From Bugulina stolonifera (Eukaryota; Bryozoa; Gymnolaemata; Cheilostomatida; Bugulidae): 64,000 bases of DNA. Of this stretch, positions 53,760 to 64,000 are shown piece by piece (position 1 is the first letter of the stretch; each line of letters starts with the position of its first letter). The stretch covers positions 12,031,700-12,095,699 of the forward strand of contig OW285191.1 in NCBI GenBank assembly GCA_935421135.1. The letters run 5' to 3'. Made by a program: the position numbers and the translations under genes. The notes under the pieces are model-generated. The model did not search any database. It was given only the letters and a program-made list of their open reading frames with translations, and was not told the DNA's origin.

Positions 53760-54987
53760 TTAAGCATCACAATTAACAGGATTTCCTGTACAAATCTTCT
53801 TGAGATCAAGTCGGAGTTCTTCAACAAAGATGTGGAAACATGATCCTAAGCCAGTGTACGTATTAGAGACCTCAAAGCCGTGGCATTTTCCAACAGCATA
53901 CACTATGCTGTGATCTCCTTTCGATAGTCTATGGCATATACCAGTAACTAAAATTAAGCACACAATTCGCAGTAATAGATGAACTTAAAAGTAATGTTGC
54001 TGTTATATGTGCTTTTTTATTGAAATTTAAAGAAAACTCATTATATAAAAATGTTAGATTAAAATATACATGAAATCCAGCAAAAAGACAGCCAGATAGT
54101 CACAGAGACTAGAATAGAGAACGCCCATTCTGTCTTCACTTGCCCCGGTCGGGAGAGATCCGCAAGTCGGCCCCAGACCCCCGGCACTGCGTCCCCTCTT
54201 CTCCCAAAGGTGAGCCGCCAGAGACCTCCAGAAAGACCCAGACTATGTTTAACATAAGATGTATCTAAACTTTATCTAAGTAGAGCAGATCTAGTTTAGC
54301 ATAAGGAGAAGGATTTGTCTGCGCAGACCATTACATTTACATGCATAACACACAGTTGGTGCATTATAAACTGACACATATACATGTAGTCCCATACATT
54401 GGCAAATGATTGTAAATTCTATCATGTACCTTGCATTGGGCTGTGGTAGGCAGTACGTAAGCTGAAGTAATGGACTCCCTCAATTCTTCCTGGGTTAGAG
54501 CATTCACTTCCATCAATCATAAAGTACCTAAAATATAATATGCTTCAATTTGGAGACTATAACTAAGACATCTACAGAGAAAGTTAAACAATTGAAAAGA
54601 AAATAATTTGTGACACAACTGAATAGCTCATTTTGAAATGTTCTACCCGTATTTACAGCTCATAACAATGTTGCCATCCTGCTGTCAGTATATAAATAGT
54701 TTATCTATCAGTCAAAGTCTTCTCGTGATTTCCATGCACTAATTCTATTACCATATAAAGTCTGTTGCTATAAACTTACCAACGTGAACATCTAGAATGC
54801 GCCGTAGTTGGTCGGCTCAAGGCGTGACTCCCACTGGCTGTCATCCTAAGTGCAGTGTTACTAAACTCCTTGGAGTAAGTTATCTGTACAATCTCATTCA
54901 TACCAGAACTCTGAATACCCAATATCGACCAATGATAGCCTTGCAACTTTCCACTGTGACTTCTGAACATCTGAGTTCTTGCTCTCA
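53760..54987 (-). CDS. paralogue 2 exons 12-14: CTHRC1-like domain 3
   Basis: Exons 54780-54987, 54430-54527 and 53760-53947. Motifs are [57 protein letters not shown] and [14 protein letters not shown]. Near its end the expected TGW is TGL (a Trp to Leu change at a normally conserved position). Confidence 0.8.
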
Positions 54988-57900
54988 CTGTAAGTCAACC
55001 GCATGTAACTAACCAGACTGTTAAAGTATTAAATTGTCATGTTTCTCACTCAGTATTATGAAATTGTAGCTCATGGCCGTAACTATCTAGGCGGCTCAGG
55101 CGGCCCTAGCCGCCTGAACTTTTTGTCAAAAGAAGAAAAAATTAAGCTAATATCGGAAGGCATAATTACCGTGCCCCACATGATATAAACATACTCTAAT
55201 GAAAATGAGGCTATTATGTGTATCATTATATTGATGGCTAATTTTCGCGTGCAGCCACTGCTGATTTGATAGCGTAATTGGTAGAGTGCTTGGTCTTCAT
55301 ACATAGGGACACGAGATCGAATCCCACTGAGGGACGATTTTTTTCCATTCTAGTAATTCACTCAATTTGTTAGCTATACAATGACAATCCTAATCTCATC
55401 TGTAAGATAGGATCACTGCATGTGTAATTCTGTATTCAACAATAGGAAATGCCCTAAGATTGCATGCACAGTGTGCCCACCCACCTCATTTGTTCCACTT
55501 AGAACTAGGCCTGCAACGATGAATCGATAACGATTCTCGATACGATTAATTTGCAGTATTTTCAATGTCGATTCATTGCACTAAATTTTCGATTCTTGTT
55601 AAATATATACTTAGTCTTGGAAATCCCAAGTGATCACCATAGCATGGTGGCAGAGCGCTCGCTTTACAAACGTGTGGTCATGAGTTCGAGTCTCAGTGAA
55701 GCACAATTTTTTTCTAGTAATTTTGTTGGCAATAAGTGGATAGCTATAAAATACATCATGTGCTAAGATGTATTACTAATATAAGTCTATAATTATATAA
55801 ATGCTCCAAACATGCAATTTGTATTTGATATTCCACACAATTAGAAGGGTATGCTTCTGGAATCTACTCATTCTACTCTTTTTAGTGATTCTAAAATGGA
55901 ATTATCAACTCAACTACTACAACTGACAGTGTTCTAAAATACTGTTGCGAAGAACTACTGCAACGTAAATGGTACCGAATCGAAGCGAAAAAATCGAAAA
56001 AGTCAATTGGCAGAATCGAAAAAATCGAAACAGTATTTTGTGAATCGTTGCAGGCCTACTTAGAACCCTAGAATACCACACTCCATCTCTATCCATCAAC
56101 TAAATTTGCACTATTTCCCCTCTTATTAATGTGTGCAAATTTTTAGGCCTAAGTCATGTAATGATGTAAAGGATTACACTGGTACGTCATGGCCAAGCCA
56201 AACAGAGAAGCACTATTTTGCAGTATACTAATTTGAAGTTTACTATTTGCAGATTACTATGCAACATTTTGTACTTTTGTACCATCATGTATAGCTCAAA
56301 TATACATCAAATATGCATCAAAATGGCTGTTTTTGTGTGAATTTTCAGAAACTTTCTTGTGGGAGGTGCCCCACCCTTCTTCCGCTCCCATCCTGCACAC
56401 ACCCTCCCCACACCCCACTGTTAGCCAGTCCAATTTTGGCCGCCTCAACTTTTTCAGGAAAGTTACCCCCCTGTAGCTTGTATGTTTTTGTGCAGTTTCG
56501 TAAACTTTTGAATGTTAAAAATGACGTTTTGAAGAAGATTAACGCGTAGGTTTATTCACTTAATTTCCAAAAGTATACAAATTTAATTTGGTTATCATGC
56601 AGTTAAATTGGTTGTATAAGACGATTGTGGTTTAGCAGCAAGGTGAGCTATTAATCATTTACAGAGCAACCAGAATGCTGTAAGTGAGGCAAGTACAGTA
56701 GCAGAATAGCAGACCGAGTCCAAAGTGAATCCAAAAGAAGTATTAGGACTTAGCTAAAAGAATATTATCCAGTTTTAGGTAGAAAAGAACTTGCCAAGTG
56801 CATAAAAAACAGTGTCCGAATTGTGGTTATTTGGGGTACTCACCCTGATTTTAGTGGTTGTGTGTGTACCCTCATTTTAATAGCAAGTTTTACTCATATA
56901 GTCATTGTAGACCGAATAGTGTTATGGTAGGGTGTTTAATTATTATTCATAGGGACATGGGTTCTAATCTCATCAAAGATTGATTTTTTATTTTAGTAAT
57001 TCACTAATTATTTAGCTACGATATGATTAAGTGGGTAGCTACATGTATACAATACTAATCTGTAAGATCCTCTGCACCGTGTGCCCACTTCATTTGTACC
57101 ACTTTTTATGTTTCTCAAGAGCTAAATGGGGCAGTTATAATGACCATTTTAGTGGATAATGAAGATCAATAGCAAGTAAGTCAATATTATTCTTGTGATA
57201 AAAATGGTGTAATGTGATTGGTTAGCTCACTAGTATTACCTCCATCAACTGACAGCCCTCTTCTCACTTCCTCTACATGCAGACGTGAAGGTGAGTCAAA
57301 CCCTCCTGTGATAACAGTGGTGGACTGTGAAAAGCCGCTTCCCCCACATGCTTTAACCCAGATCTCCACACTATATACTCCAGCCCCCAGTGCATTGTCA
57401 CATATTCCTTCAGCTGCAGTAAGGTTAAAAAATCTGACAAAGTTAACTATCAACAAGATAGGTTCTTGTACATGCCGCAGAGTTCAGCTTTGTAATTCTT
57501 TATCTCTCTTGACTTTGAGTGATAGAAATATCTCTCTTCTTTATAACTTTCAAGTTGGTAAATGATGCGTGTTTTCATTACTTTGTTTATGTTTAAGAAA
57601 TTACATGTAATTATAAACAGTCCAAATTTTTTAGAGAAGTGCGTCTTGTCTAGTAGGCTTAGTAAGAAGATACTATAGCAAAACGAGTTTTTAACTCAAC
57701 CAAGTTGATAATATAAGTGACTAGTTTGGTTATCTGCTGTACTCGGTAAATGGGTGTCAAACCCCAAGCCCTATAGAGATGGACTATTTCTACATTTGTG
57801 AAACCCAAGTCTTTGTCTGCTTATAAACAAGTTTAATTACAAAAACATATAGCCTCCAAAATAATTATTGCCTTTAAAAGACTTTTAGCTCAAAATAGGG

Positions 57901-60900
57901 AAAATAAATACTGGCAGCAGAAGGATGAATAATCGGGTGAACCAGAATAAGAAATGTTATGAAACACTGGGACGGGTTCAAATTTGCTAATGACCATTTC
58001 TATTTAAATTTACAAACCTGTTCTTGTTTGCCTGTGTTGTGTGTAAAAATCTTCTGCATAAATTTGTTGCGGACTGAGAATAAAATCTAACTGTGGGGAG
58101 CAGTCTGCACCATTAACCTTCACATACCTGTAAAATTACCAGAATGGTGGCATATTTCTGTAAAGTTCAGTTTTGGTAGAAATTCGTATTACAGACAATT
58201 AGTCACATAGTCAAACCCTTTTGCTTGATCAAAATTCATTTGATTAAATTTCTCTTGTCGAGTACCAGAATATAATATGAGAACATAAGAACTCACCACC
58301 TGCCACAGTACAAGATTGAAGAGTTTACAAGTCTAATCCCTGCGACAGTGCTGTATTTAATGTGTAGATTGGTGTCACTGGCCATCTTCTCATATGATAC
58401 TGACTAAAAGAAACAGTTACCACCTACCAGTAATATGCAGAAACCCACTTGACCCTGTTTCTCTCAGTAGATAGTTTTGTGGTCTTTCATGTAATTGAAA
58501 TAACTTCTTCCGATTCAGTTAAAATAAACCAACTCAAAGAGGTTTTAATTAGAGTAAATTATGACAATATGCAGACATGGCTAATAACGAAATCATGCCA
58601 GTTCAAGAAAAATAGGCTAACGGAGTACAAATTAATATGAACTTCTGGTGGGTCTACTCTACATGTAAATCCAGCAAAACAATTGTGGTATCATTAGCGG
58701 TATCATTAGGGGTATCATTAGCGGTATCATTAAGGGTATCATTAGTGGTATCATTAGCGGTATCATTAGCGGTATCATTAACGGTATCATTAGCGGTGTC
58801 ATTAGCGGTGTCATTAGCGGTGTCATTAGCGGTGTCATTAGCGGTGTCATTAGCGGTGTCATTAGCGGTGTCATTAGTGGTATACTAATTAACTATGTCC
58901 ATTTACTATAATTATTCATTACTTACAGCTTTAACCATCTAGACAAACATTTAGTACTGACCAATAATATGTTATTAATTAATAAAATAAATTAGTATAC
59001 TTGTATTATTGTTGTTTTATGCTGTTGTTCTCTACTTATTTGAATATTATAATGTTTTTGATGCATATTATTCTCTAAACATTCAAATACTTCATCAGAA
59101 CATAATGTATGTATGTAATATAATGTAGTGTAGAGGAACGCTTTATACGTGTCTATACACTTAATAAGTCCTAATAATACTTAGAAAAAGTATAGAAAAT
59201 TATACTAAAATCGTTCCATGCAGAACTATATTACCTTAAGTAGAGAATCTCCAGTCGTCTGCTGTATAATTTCTACAGTTTCATCATTCCAAGTGTAGTA
59301 TTTGTAGTTGAAGACATTTAATAATGGACAGAAAGTCGCAGCTTCCGCTAAAAGTTTAAGAATCAAATGACTCGTTTAGTAAAGAGTTATACAATCATTT
59401 TCATTAAAATAAATATTCAATTCTCATTATAAAGGTTCTAGACTAGTAATATTATTATTCTTTTAGACAGTAATTCTCTGTCCTGGTTGGTTGCTTAATT
59501 GTTCCAACAGCAAGCATGGATCTAAACCTGTCAAGATGGTATAAGTTTTCCTGTTCTATTTACCTCTCAATGATGTCTGTGGTGTTATCTCCATAATAAT
59601 CATTGTTCTGGATGCACCCCAACCAGTCACTGGGTTAGAGTAAGGAAAACCATCACACTTTTCAACAACTAACTCTATTATCTTATCTCCAGCCTTCAAG
59701 CCATAACAGGTTCCATCAACTAAAGTTATTAATGGGTAATACAACGTATGTGTAATGATCTTGCTGTGTGAATTGTCAGAAAATAAGACTACCTAATAAG
59801 TATGTAAACAATGCAACATCATTATTGTCTGATTGAAACAAATTTCATACAGTACATTTGCTTATAGAAAAGTAAATAGCTTACTGTATCTTATGTGGAT
59901 TACAACTTTTCAATCTTGAATGATGTATCATGCTTACCATCTAAGTTTCGGTAAAGTCTTCCATTGTTAGCAGTGGATTCCAGCATCTCAATACTAGCAG
60001 GGTTATTGCACCTCACACCATCAAATGTGACATACCAACGGGCACAAATGCCATCATCTGTGTTACCTGCACTTACAGTCAGATAAATCATAACTCTCAA
60101 ACCGGAGTCGTCCTCTTTCTTTGGGTAGGTAGTTGACTGTAATTACCAGACAGTATTACACAATATTTTAGATAATATTTGCCACCATTTGGGCTTTTGC
60201 AGGACTAAACTTTGAGGGTTGCGAATTTCCACCTCGGTTGCTATAGCTCTGATGTAGTAGATGTGTGTAACTATGCATGATGGACGATAATGCATGTAAT
60301 ATATAGGCGCATCGCATATATTAGTGTATTGTATTATGAAATATATAATTATCTACATGTATGTTGTTTGCAGATAAAGAAAGCAGATCCAAACTAAGCA
60401 TAGCTCAGTTGAAACTAGTGAGATAGGGATGTATATGATGACTGGTTGTGAATTTATATCCTAAGAGACATACTGTAGTATTATACCAATGTAATATCCT
60501 ATGTAGCCTACATTTAGATATCATGTATATATATTATGATATATTATGTAGTATACGGTGTATGCATGTATTGCAAGGTATATACACATGATGTGATGTT
60601 GCTATTGATTAAATAGTTACCATAACAGCTCCAGAGTCTTGTTCATCCAGTGTAGTGTCAGACCAGTAATGTCTTAGGTTGTTATACTCTCTTGTCAAAT
60701 CACACCTATCAGTCTGGGAACCTGTAATATACATTCCACAAGGTTACCAGTATTGACTACGAATTATCATCTAGCTTTACGTAGCTCTAAGTCTTGGGTT
60801 AGTTACTCGGTTGCAAAAGACCAGTGCTCTATAGCTTAGTAAAATGGTTATATTAAAATGAATGAGTATGAGCTGAGATAACCATTTACAATTTTATTTA

Positions 60901-63316
60901 GCAAAATAGGAATATTCATCCCAAAGCCGTGTTGCATCCATAGTCATAGTCATAATCATAATCATAGTCAGAGTCATAGTCATAGTCATAGTCATAATCA
61001 TAGTCATAGTCATAGTCATAAACTTGGATTTTGCTACAATTTGATCTTCATTTTGTAACCTTCCAGACAGATGCCAGTTCAACTGCTTAGTGAATTCAAA
61101 TACTGGAGTTGTCATTCATTGTGAGCCATGCGGTGTCTTTGACCAGTCAAAACATTTTCTGTGAAGAACCACAATAATTCTTTTGGATTTTTTATGACTA
61201 TGGATGCAAAAAGGCCATAGGAAAGATATCCGTATGTTGCTAAGTAAAATTATAAATAATGGTTATCTCAGACTCACTCCTTTTGATATAGTCATTTTAC
61301 TAAGCTACTTGGAGCTAGACATATTTTATCTTTGCAGCATGAATATTAGCTTGTATTTCAGTTGTGACGTCATAGAATGTTGGAGCTTAATAACAGAGAG
61401 ACGCTAACATCCATGTATTGGATGACAATTTTATATATTTCATATTGAAAAATGTATTGCTCAAATGTTAAGAAGTTCTATTTTTACCCCCCCCCCTCTC
61501 CCCCCTCCCCCCTTGGTAAATGATAGCATAGACACTTACCCAAGCAGACAGCTACACCAAGTTCTGTAGCAGAGCATTTTTCCACACAGATCTCACTACC
61601 ACTGCATTCTCTACCATTGCAATTACTCTCCTGTTGTCATAAATTATAACAAAAGTTATCAGAATAAAACGTATAATGGAGTTTTATCATCTTCGCCTCT
61701 ACACAATGAGTATAGTCTAATAGCTGATAGCATTCCAGGCCAACTGCTCGTACTTAGTCGATAACTAACTCCTGCAAATTTTATGAGGTTGCAGTATAAA
61801 CATTTTAGAAATCAGTTCTCAAAGACTAAACAAAGTTACCTCTCTCTTCTTCACAAACAGCTCTATGAAATGTCCAACTGGAGTGATGTCACTGGAGGGA
61901 ATCAGTACTTCAGTGGAGGTTCCATTCATCTCATAGCACTTACCACCTGCCATAATAAATGTGTAATGTGAGAAAAATACAGCACTTTTACTTGGAGCAA
62001 TTTAATCAATTATTACTTACATGCAAATTTACCATCAGAGATTTGCTAAGGCCTTTGGAAGTTGTATTTACTTTTGAGCCTTGCTTTGTACTTGTCACTT
62101 CAATGTAATTAAAATTTATGTTTGAAACCCTATACCTTTGTAAATTCTAATATTAGTTCTTTTAGAGTCTAGGCTGACACACAGCAGATGAAGATTTCAG
62201 GATAATATTAGAGTAGTAGACTGGTGTATAAAGCAAAAAAGTGGAATTAAAAAAATAGAATTATTATAATTTTTTACTTTAAAGCATGATGATTATGCTC
62301 ATAAATGCACTCTATCATAAAACACTCTCTACTTTGGCTCATTTCTCAACAAGAAATTGCATTAAATATGCAACATTGTTGTAGAACATCTATTTTTTTG
62401 TGACCACTTATGTGATCATATCAACGATACTCACTGGCTTTATCTCTGAAGACACTTGTACAGCCAGAAGGGTATGACTTCATACAACCAATCACACACT
62501 CTACAATACTTCTAGAACCAGATGTTCTGGTGATTGAAGGTTTCTTTGGAGAGATACTGACATCTTTTGTAATGGTTGACCGATCGCATGGTGGTAAATC
62601 TATAACAATATAGTTAGTATTGTATAATTTCATACATAGGTTGATTCTTTGGAGAGATACTGACATCTTTTGTAATGGTTGACCGGTCACATGGTGGTAA
62701 ATCTATAACAATATAGTTAGTATTGTATAATTTCGTACATAGAACATAGAAAAAATTTATAGACAGTAACCGATTATCAAAATACTCCTCTAGGTTTGAT
62801 CGCTAAGTAGTTGGACACTGTATACTGTCACTGTCAAAACAATGAAACGACAAAACATAGTGCCTTTATTATTGCCTTTCTTATTGAGATTTTAATAAAT
62901 CCTTTGAGAATAGTGTATACTCGGCTCTGTCTAACAGCACATAATATTGTAGGATACTCAATCAGAGCATAAATGTGCAATCTGAAGAACTACAGAATGT
63001 GCTCCCAGATAATCAAGTGGGAGCAAATAATAAATTCTGCAGGTGCACAGGCTACAAACTATGCAATAGAAGTAATATTATTATCATTTTGGGACATGCA
63101 CATCCCAATATAGCAAATTGTCTATTGCACAACTCAACAGAAAATCTCATTCCTAAATAGGAAATATTATGTATATACCTGATGTAGATAAATACCTTAT
63201 AATATGCATTGTAGCATACATTTACTCCTACCTAATACACCGTGAGAACGCACCACTTCACCAGCCACTGTTAGCCACCAGATCACACACCAGACCAATC
63301 TCTTTATATCTACCAT
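53760..63316 (-). CDS. secreted PAN + triple CTHRC1-like domain protein, paralogue 2
   Basis: Fourteen exons, high to low: 63232-63316, 62435-62599, 61840-61946, 61540-61630, 60621-60721, 59938-60136, 59564-59719, 59235-59347, 58297-58403, 58018-58127, 57240-57413, 54780-54987, 54430-54527, 53760-53947. Total 1,902 bases (633 residues, TAA). Every exon equals its counterpart in paralogue 1 in length except exon 3 (+3 bases), and all phases agree. It has the signal peptide [19 protein letters not shown], a PAN/Apple-like domain, a Cys-rich link, and three CTHRC1-like domains with cores [28 protein letters not shown] and [14 protein letters not shown]. The last domain ends in the same 17 residues (from EELRLDLKK) as paralogue 1. 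Exon 2 has a partial upstream duplicate. Introns differ greatly from paralogue 1 and carry different repeats. Confidence 0.85.
55264..55497 (+). mobile_element. tRNA-derived SINE, copy 1 (interrupted)
   Basis: The head has an A-box-like TAGCGTAATTGGTAGAGTGC (55270) and a B-box-like GAGATCGAATCCC (55313), 40-45 bases apart, followed by a T-rich stretch and a body shared with copy 3 (TAGTAATTCACT, TTAGCTA, GTGTGCCCAC). A hAT-type MITE interrupts its 3' end. The fold is not a clean cloverleaf, so it is not annotated as a tRNA gene. Confidence 0.65.
55506..56058. mobile_element. 553-bp hAT-type MITE with perfect 8-bp target duplication
   Basis: The terminal inverted repeat is TAGGCCTGCAACGAT, present at the left end and reverse complemented at the right end. 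CTTAGAAC occurs directly on both sides (55498-55505 and 56059-56066), an exact 8-bp target duplication typical of hAT elements. Subterminal regions are rich in ATCGA strings. It carries a second SINE copy inside and has no transposase. Confidence 0.9.
55634..55770 (+). mobile_element. tRNA-derived SINE, copy 2 (inside the hAT MITE)
   Basis: A-box-like TAGCATGGTGGCAGAGCGCT (55640) and B-box-like TGAGTTCGAGTCTCA (55681), followed by a T run and TCTAGTAATTT, the same layout as copy 1 but a shorter body. Confidence 0.6.
56911..57120 (+). mobile_element. tRNA-derived SINE, copy 3
   Basis: A diverged A-box (TAGTGTTATGGTAGGGTGT, 56917) and B-box (GGGTTCTAATCTCATC, 56959) with the same body as copy 1: TTTTAGTAATTCACTAAT, TTAGCTA, TGTAAGATC and GTGTGCCCAC...TCATTTGT.CCACTT. 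The alignment with copy 1 defines the family. Confidence 0.6.
57240..60721 (-). CDS. paralogue 2 exons 5-11: CTHRC1-like domains 1 and 2
   Basis: Domain 1 is in exons 60621-60721, 59938-60136 and 59564-59719. Domain 2 is in 59235-59347, 58297-58403, 58018-58127 and 57240-57413. Domain 2 ends with [20 protein letters not shown] and [16 protein letters not shown]. As in paralogue 1, the RWY Trp codon in domain 2 is split by a phase-2 intron and that in domain 1 is not. Confidence 0.8.
58687..58878. repeat. 12-bp minisatellite, 16 units, in an intron of paralogue 2
   Basis: Consensus GGTATCATTAGC. The first nine units have GGTATC with scattered variants in the last two bases. The last seven all have GGTGTC and are nearly identical, indicating recent spread of one variant. 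It sits between exons 8 and 9. Confidence 0.95.
60939..61021. repeat. imperfect hexanucleotide repeat (CATAGT)n
   Basis: About 14 units of CATAGT with CATAAT and CAGAGT variants, in the intron between exons 4 and 5 of paralogue 2. Confidence 0.9.
61487..61513. repeat. C-rich tract
   Basis: A run of C broken by single T residues, just beyond the exon-4 donor of paralogue 2. On the transcribed strand it is a G-rich tract starting about 25 bases into the intron. Confidence 0.9.
61840..63316 (-). CDS. paralogue 2 exons 1-3: signal peptide and PAN/Apple-like domain
   Basis: The signal peptide has the same WW motif and AG end as paralogue 1. The domain keeps [42 protein letters not shown] and HFIE; exon 3 ends LFVKKRE instead of FLKKGE, one codon longer. 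Exon 2 uses donor A|GTGAGT at 62434. Confidence 0.75.
62542..62742 (-). repeat. 103-bp tandem duplication covering the start of exon 2
   Basis: Units start at 62542 and 62645 and differ at a few bases. The duplicated part includes the exon-2 acceptor and about 58 bases of coding sequence. The outer copy (about 62645-62702) therefore has an acceptor but no donor and no rest of the exon. Reading through from it enters the true exon 2 in another frame. Confidence 0.9.
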
Positions 63317-64000
63317 TTCTCTTCATGGAGCAGAAAATTTCTTAGTCAACTTGAGTGTGTAGAAACTTGTGTTAGCTGTTTAGACCTGTTCTACTGAATG
63401 GAGATGAACCAAACTGTTAGAACTGTTGATCTGCTTCAATAATTGCCAATGTAATTATATATTGATTTAAGAAAATTTAGCCTTTGAATGAAGAAGTTAT
63501 ATAACTAAAAATTCCGTTTTATTTAGAAAATTGATTTTAAAGAAAATTATATGACTAATACTTTGAAGTTATCTACTGCTATCATTATGATACACATCAT
63601 AAAACCAGGTATCTGATTTTCTGTTGTTATTGGCAAACACAATATTAAGGTTCTCATCACTTGTTTTCTATTTAGTGTAATATATCAATAAGATTTCTTT
63701 GACCATAATGGCAATATTTGACTATATATTTTTGTTGTTAACTGTACAGTACAATAAATCATTGCTCTTTATGCAACATACAAGATGTTGTAGCAGGTGC
63801 TCTATGGGCACATTGCTGTAAAAAATGCTACTGTCTAACAGCTGCTACAGCTTGAAATAGGTTACTAATAGCAGTAGTAGCTTTATGAAACATATGTATG
63901 AGTTATATTTTCCTGCCAAGTAGTGATCTGGAGGGGACAACTGCTAACTGCTTTACCTGCACTGTATATTATTGCATACTTATACTTTCAAGTATACAAG
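63317..64000. other. 5' flank of paralogue 2
   Basis: Upstream of the start codon on the minus strand. The first about 20 bases match the region before the ATG of paralogue 1 (AGAGAAATG context). I cannot define a promoter or start site. No coding sequence is seen. Confidence 0.5.

Noticed and set aside
55266..55335. Functional tRNA gene
   Set aside because: A- and B-box-like strings are present, but the stems do not pair into a clean cloverleaf and the unit continues into a repeated body; it is a SINE head.
55109..56455. GCCGCCT-AACTTTTT strings at about 55109 and 56438 as ends of one larger transposon around the SINE and MITE
   Set aside because: They are in direct orientation with no target duplication that I can see; could be coincidence or one unrelated repeat.
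58637..58888. 83-codon frame and antisense 71-codon frame
   Set aside because: Produced by the 12-bp intronic minisatellite.

Overview
The window is eukaryotic and animal. The coding sequence is cut into many short exons with GT..AG introns, the spacers are AT-rich, and small repeats are plentiful. The protein families present are C2H2 zinc fingers, collagen-triple-helix-repeat-containing-1 (CTHRC1)-type C-terminal domains, PAN/Apple-like domains and Kunitz domains. I see no bacterial operons, ribosome binding sites or CRISPR arrays. Compact introns together with multi-copy CTHRC1-like domains suggest an early-branching marine invertebrate. A demosponge is my best guess, but this is inference and not demonstrated.

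Region 1 (about 3.7-36.0 kb, + strand) is a chain of 36 exons whose splice sites and reading phases all agree. Most introns are phase 1. The 5' end lies upstream of 3696 and was not found; the stop is at 35951 with an AATAAA at 36232. As one gene it would encode at least about 4,685 residues. A 4.4 kb intron (7907-12284) is the one place where it could be two genes. In order, the protein has: a Ser/Thr-rich start; a Cys/His module repeated in exons 4, 6 and 7; charged linkers; degenerate zinc-finger-like exons; a seven-unit array of aromatic-CxxH...CxxC in exon 21; about 31 C2H2-type fingers built from ten three-finger modules, mostly one per exon; a Ser-rich tail containing recently duplicated exons; a 12-residue repeat; and an Arg/His/Asp-rich C-terminus. 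It looks like a large nuclear nucleic-acid-binding or scaffold protein. I do not recognise a named orthologue.

Region 2 (38.1-63.3 kb, - strand) holds two tandem paralogues of 14 exons each (38109-46412 and 53760-63316). Both have the same exon order and phases and nearly identical exon lengths. Each encodes a secreted protein of about 630 residues: signal peptide, PAN/Apple-like domain, short Cys-rich link, and three CTHRC1-like globular domains without a collagen stretch. Between them, on the same strand, lies a five-exon Kunitz gene (48396-50116). Its third Kunitz domain is intact, but the first two carry in-frame stops and have lost key cysteines.

Mobile and repeat content includes hAT-type MITEs with recognisable terminal inverted repeats and 8-bp target duplications, one of them nested in a tRNA-derived SINE and itself containing another SINE. 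There are also foldback elements, solo-LTR-like sequences, a 35-copy TAATAC array, and several minisatellites both inside and outside coding exons.
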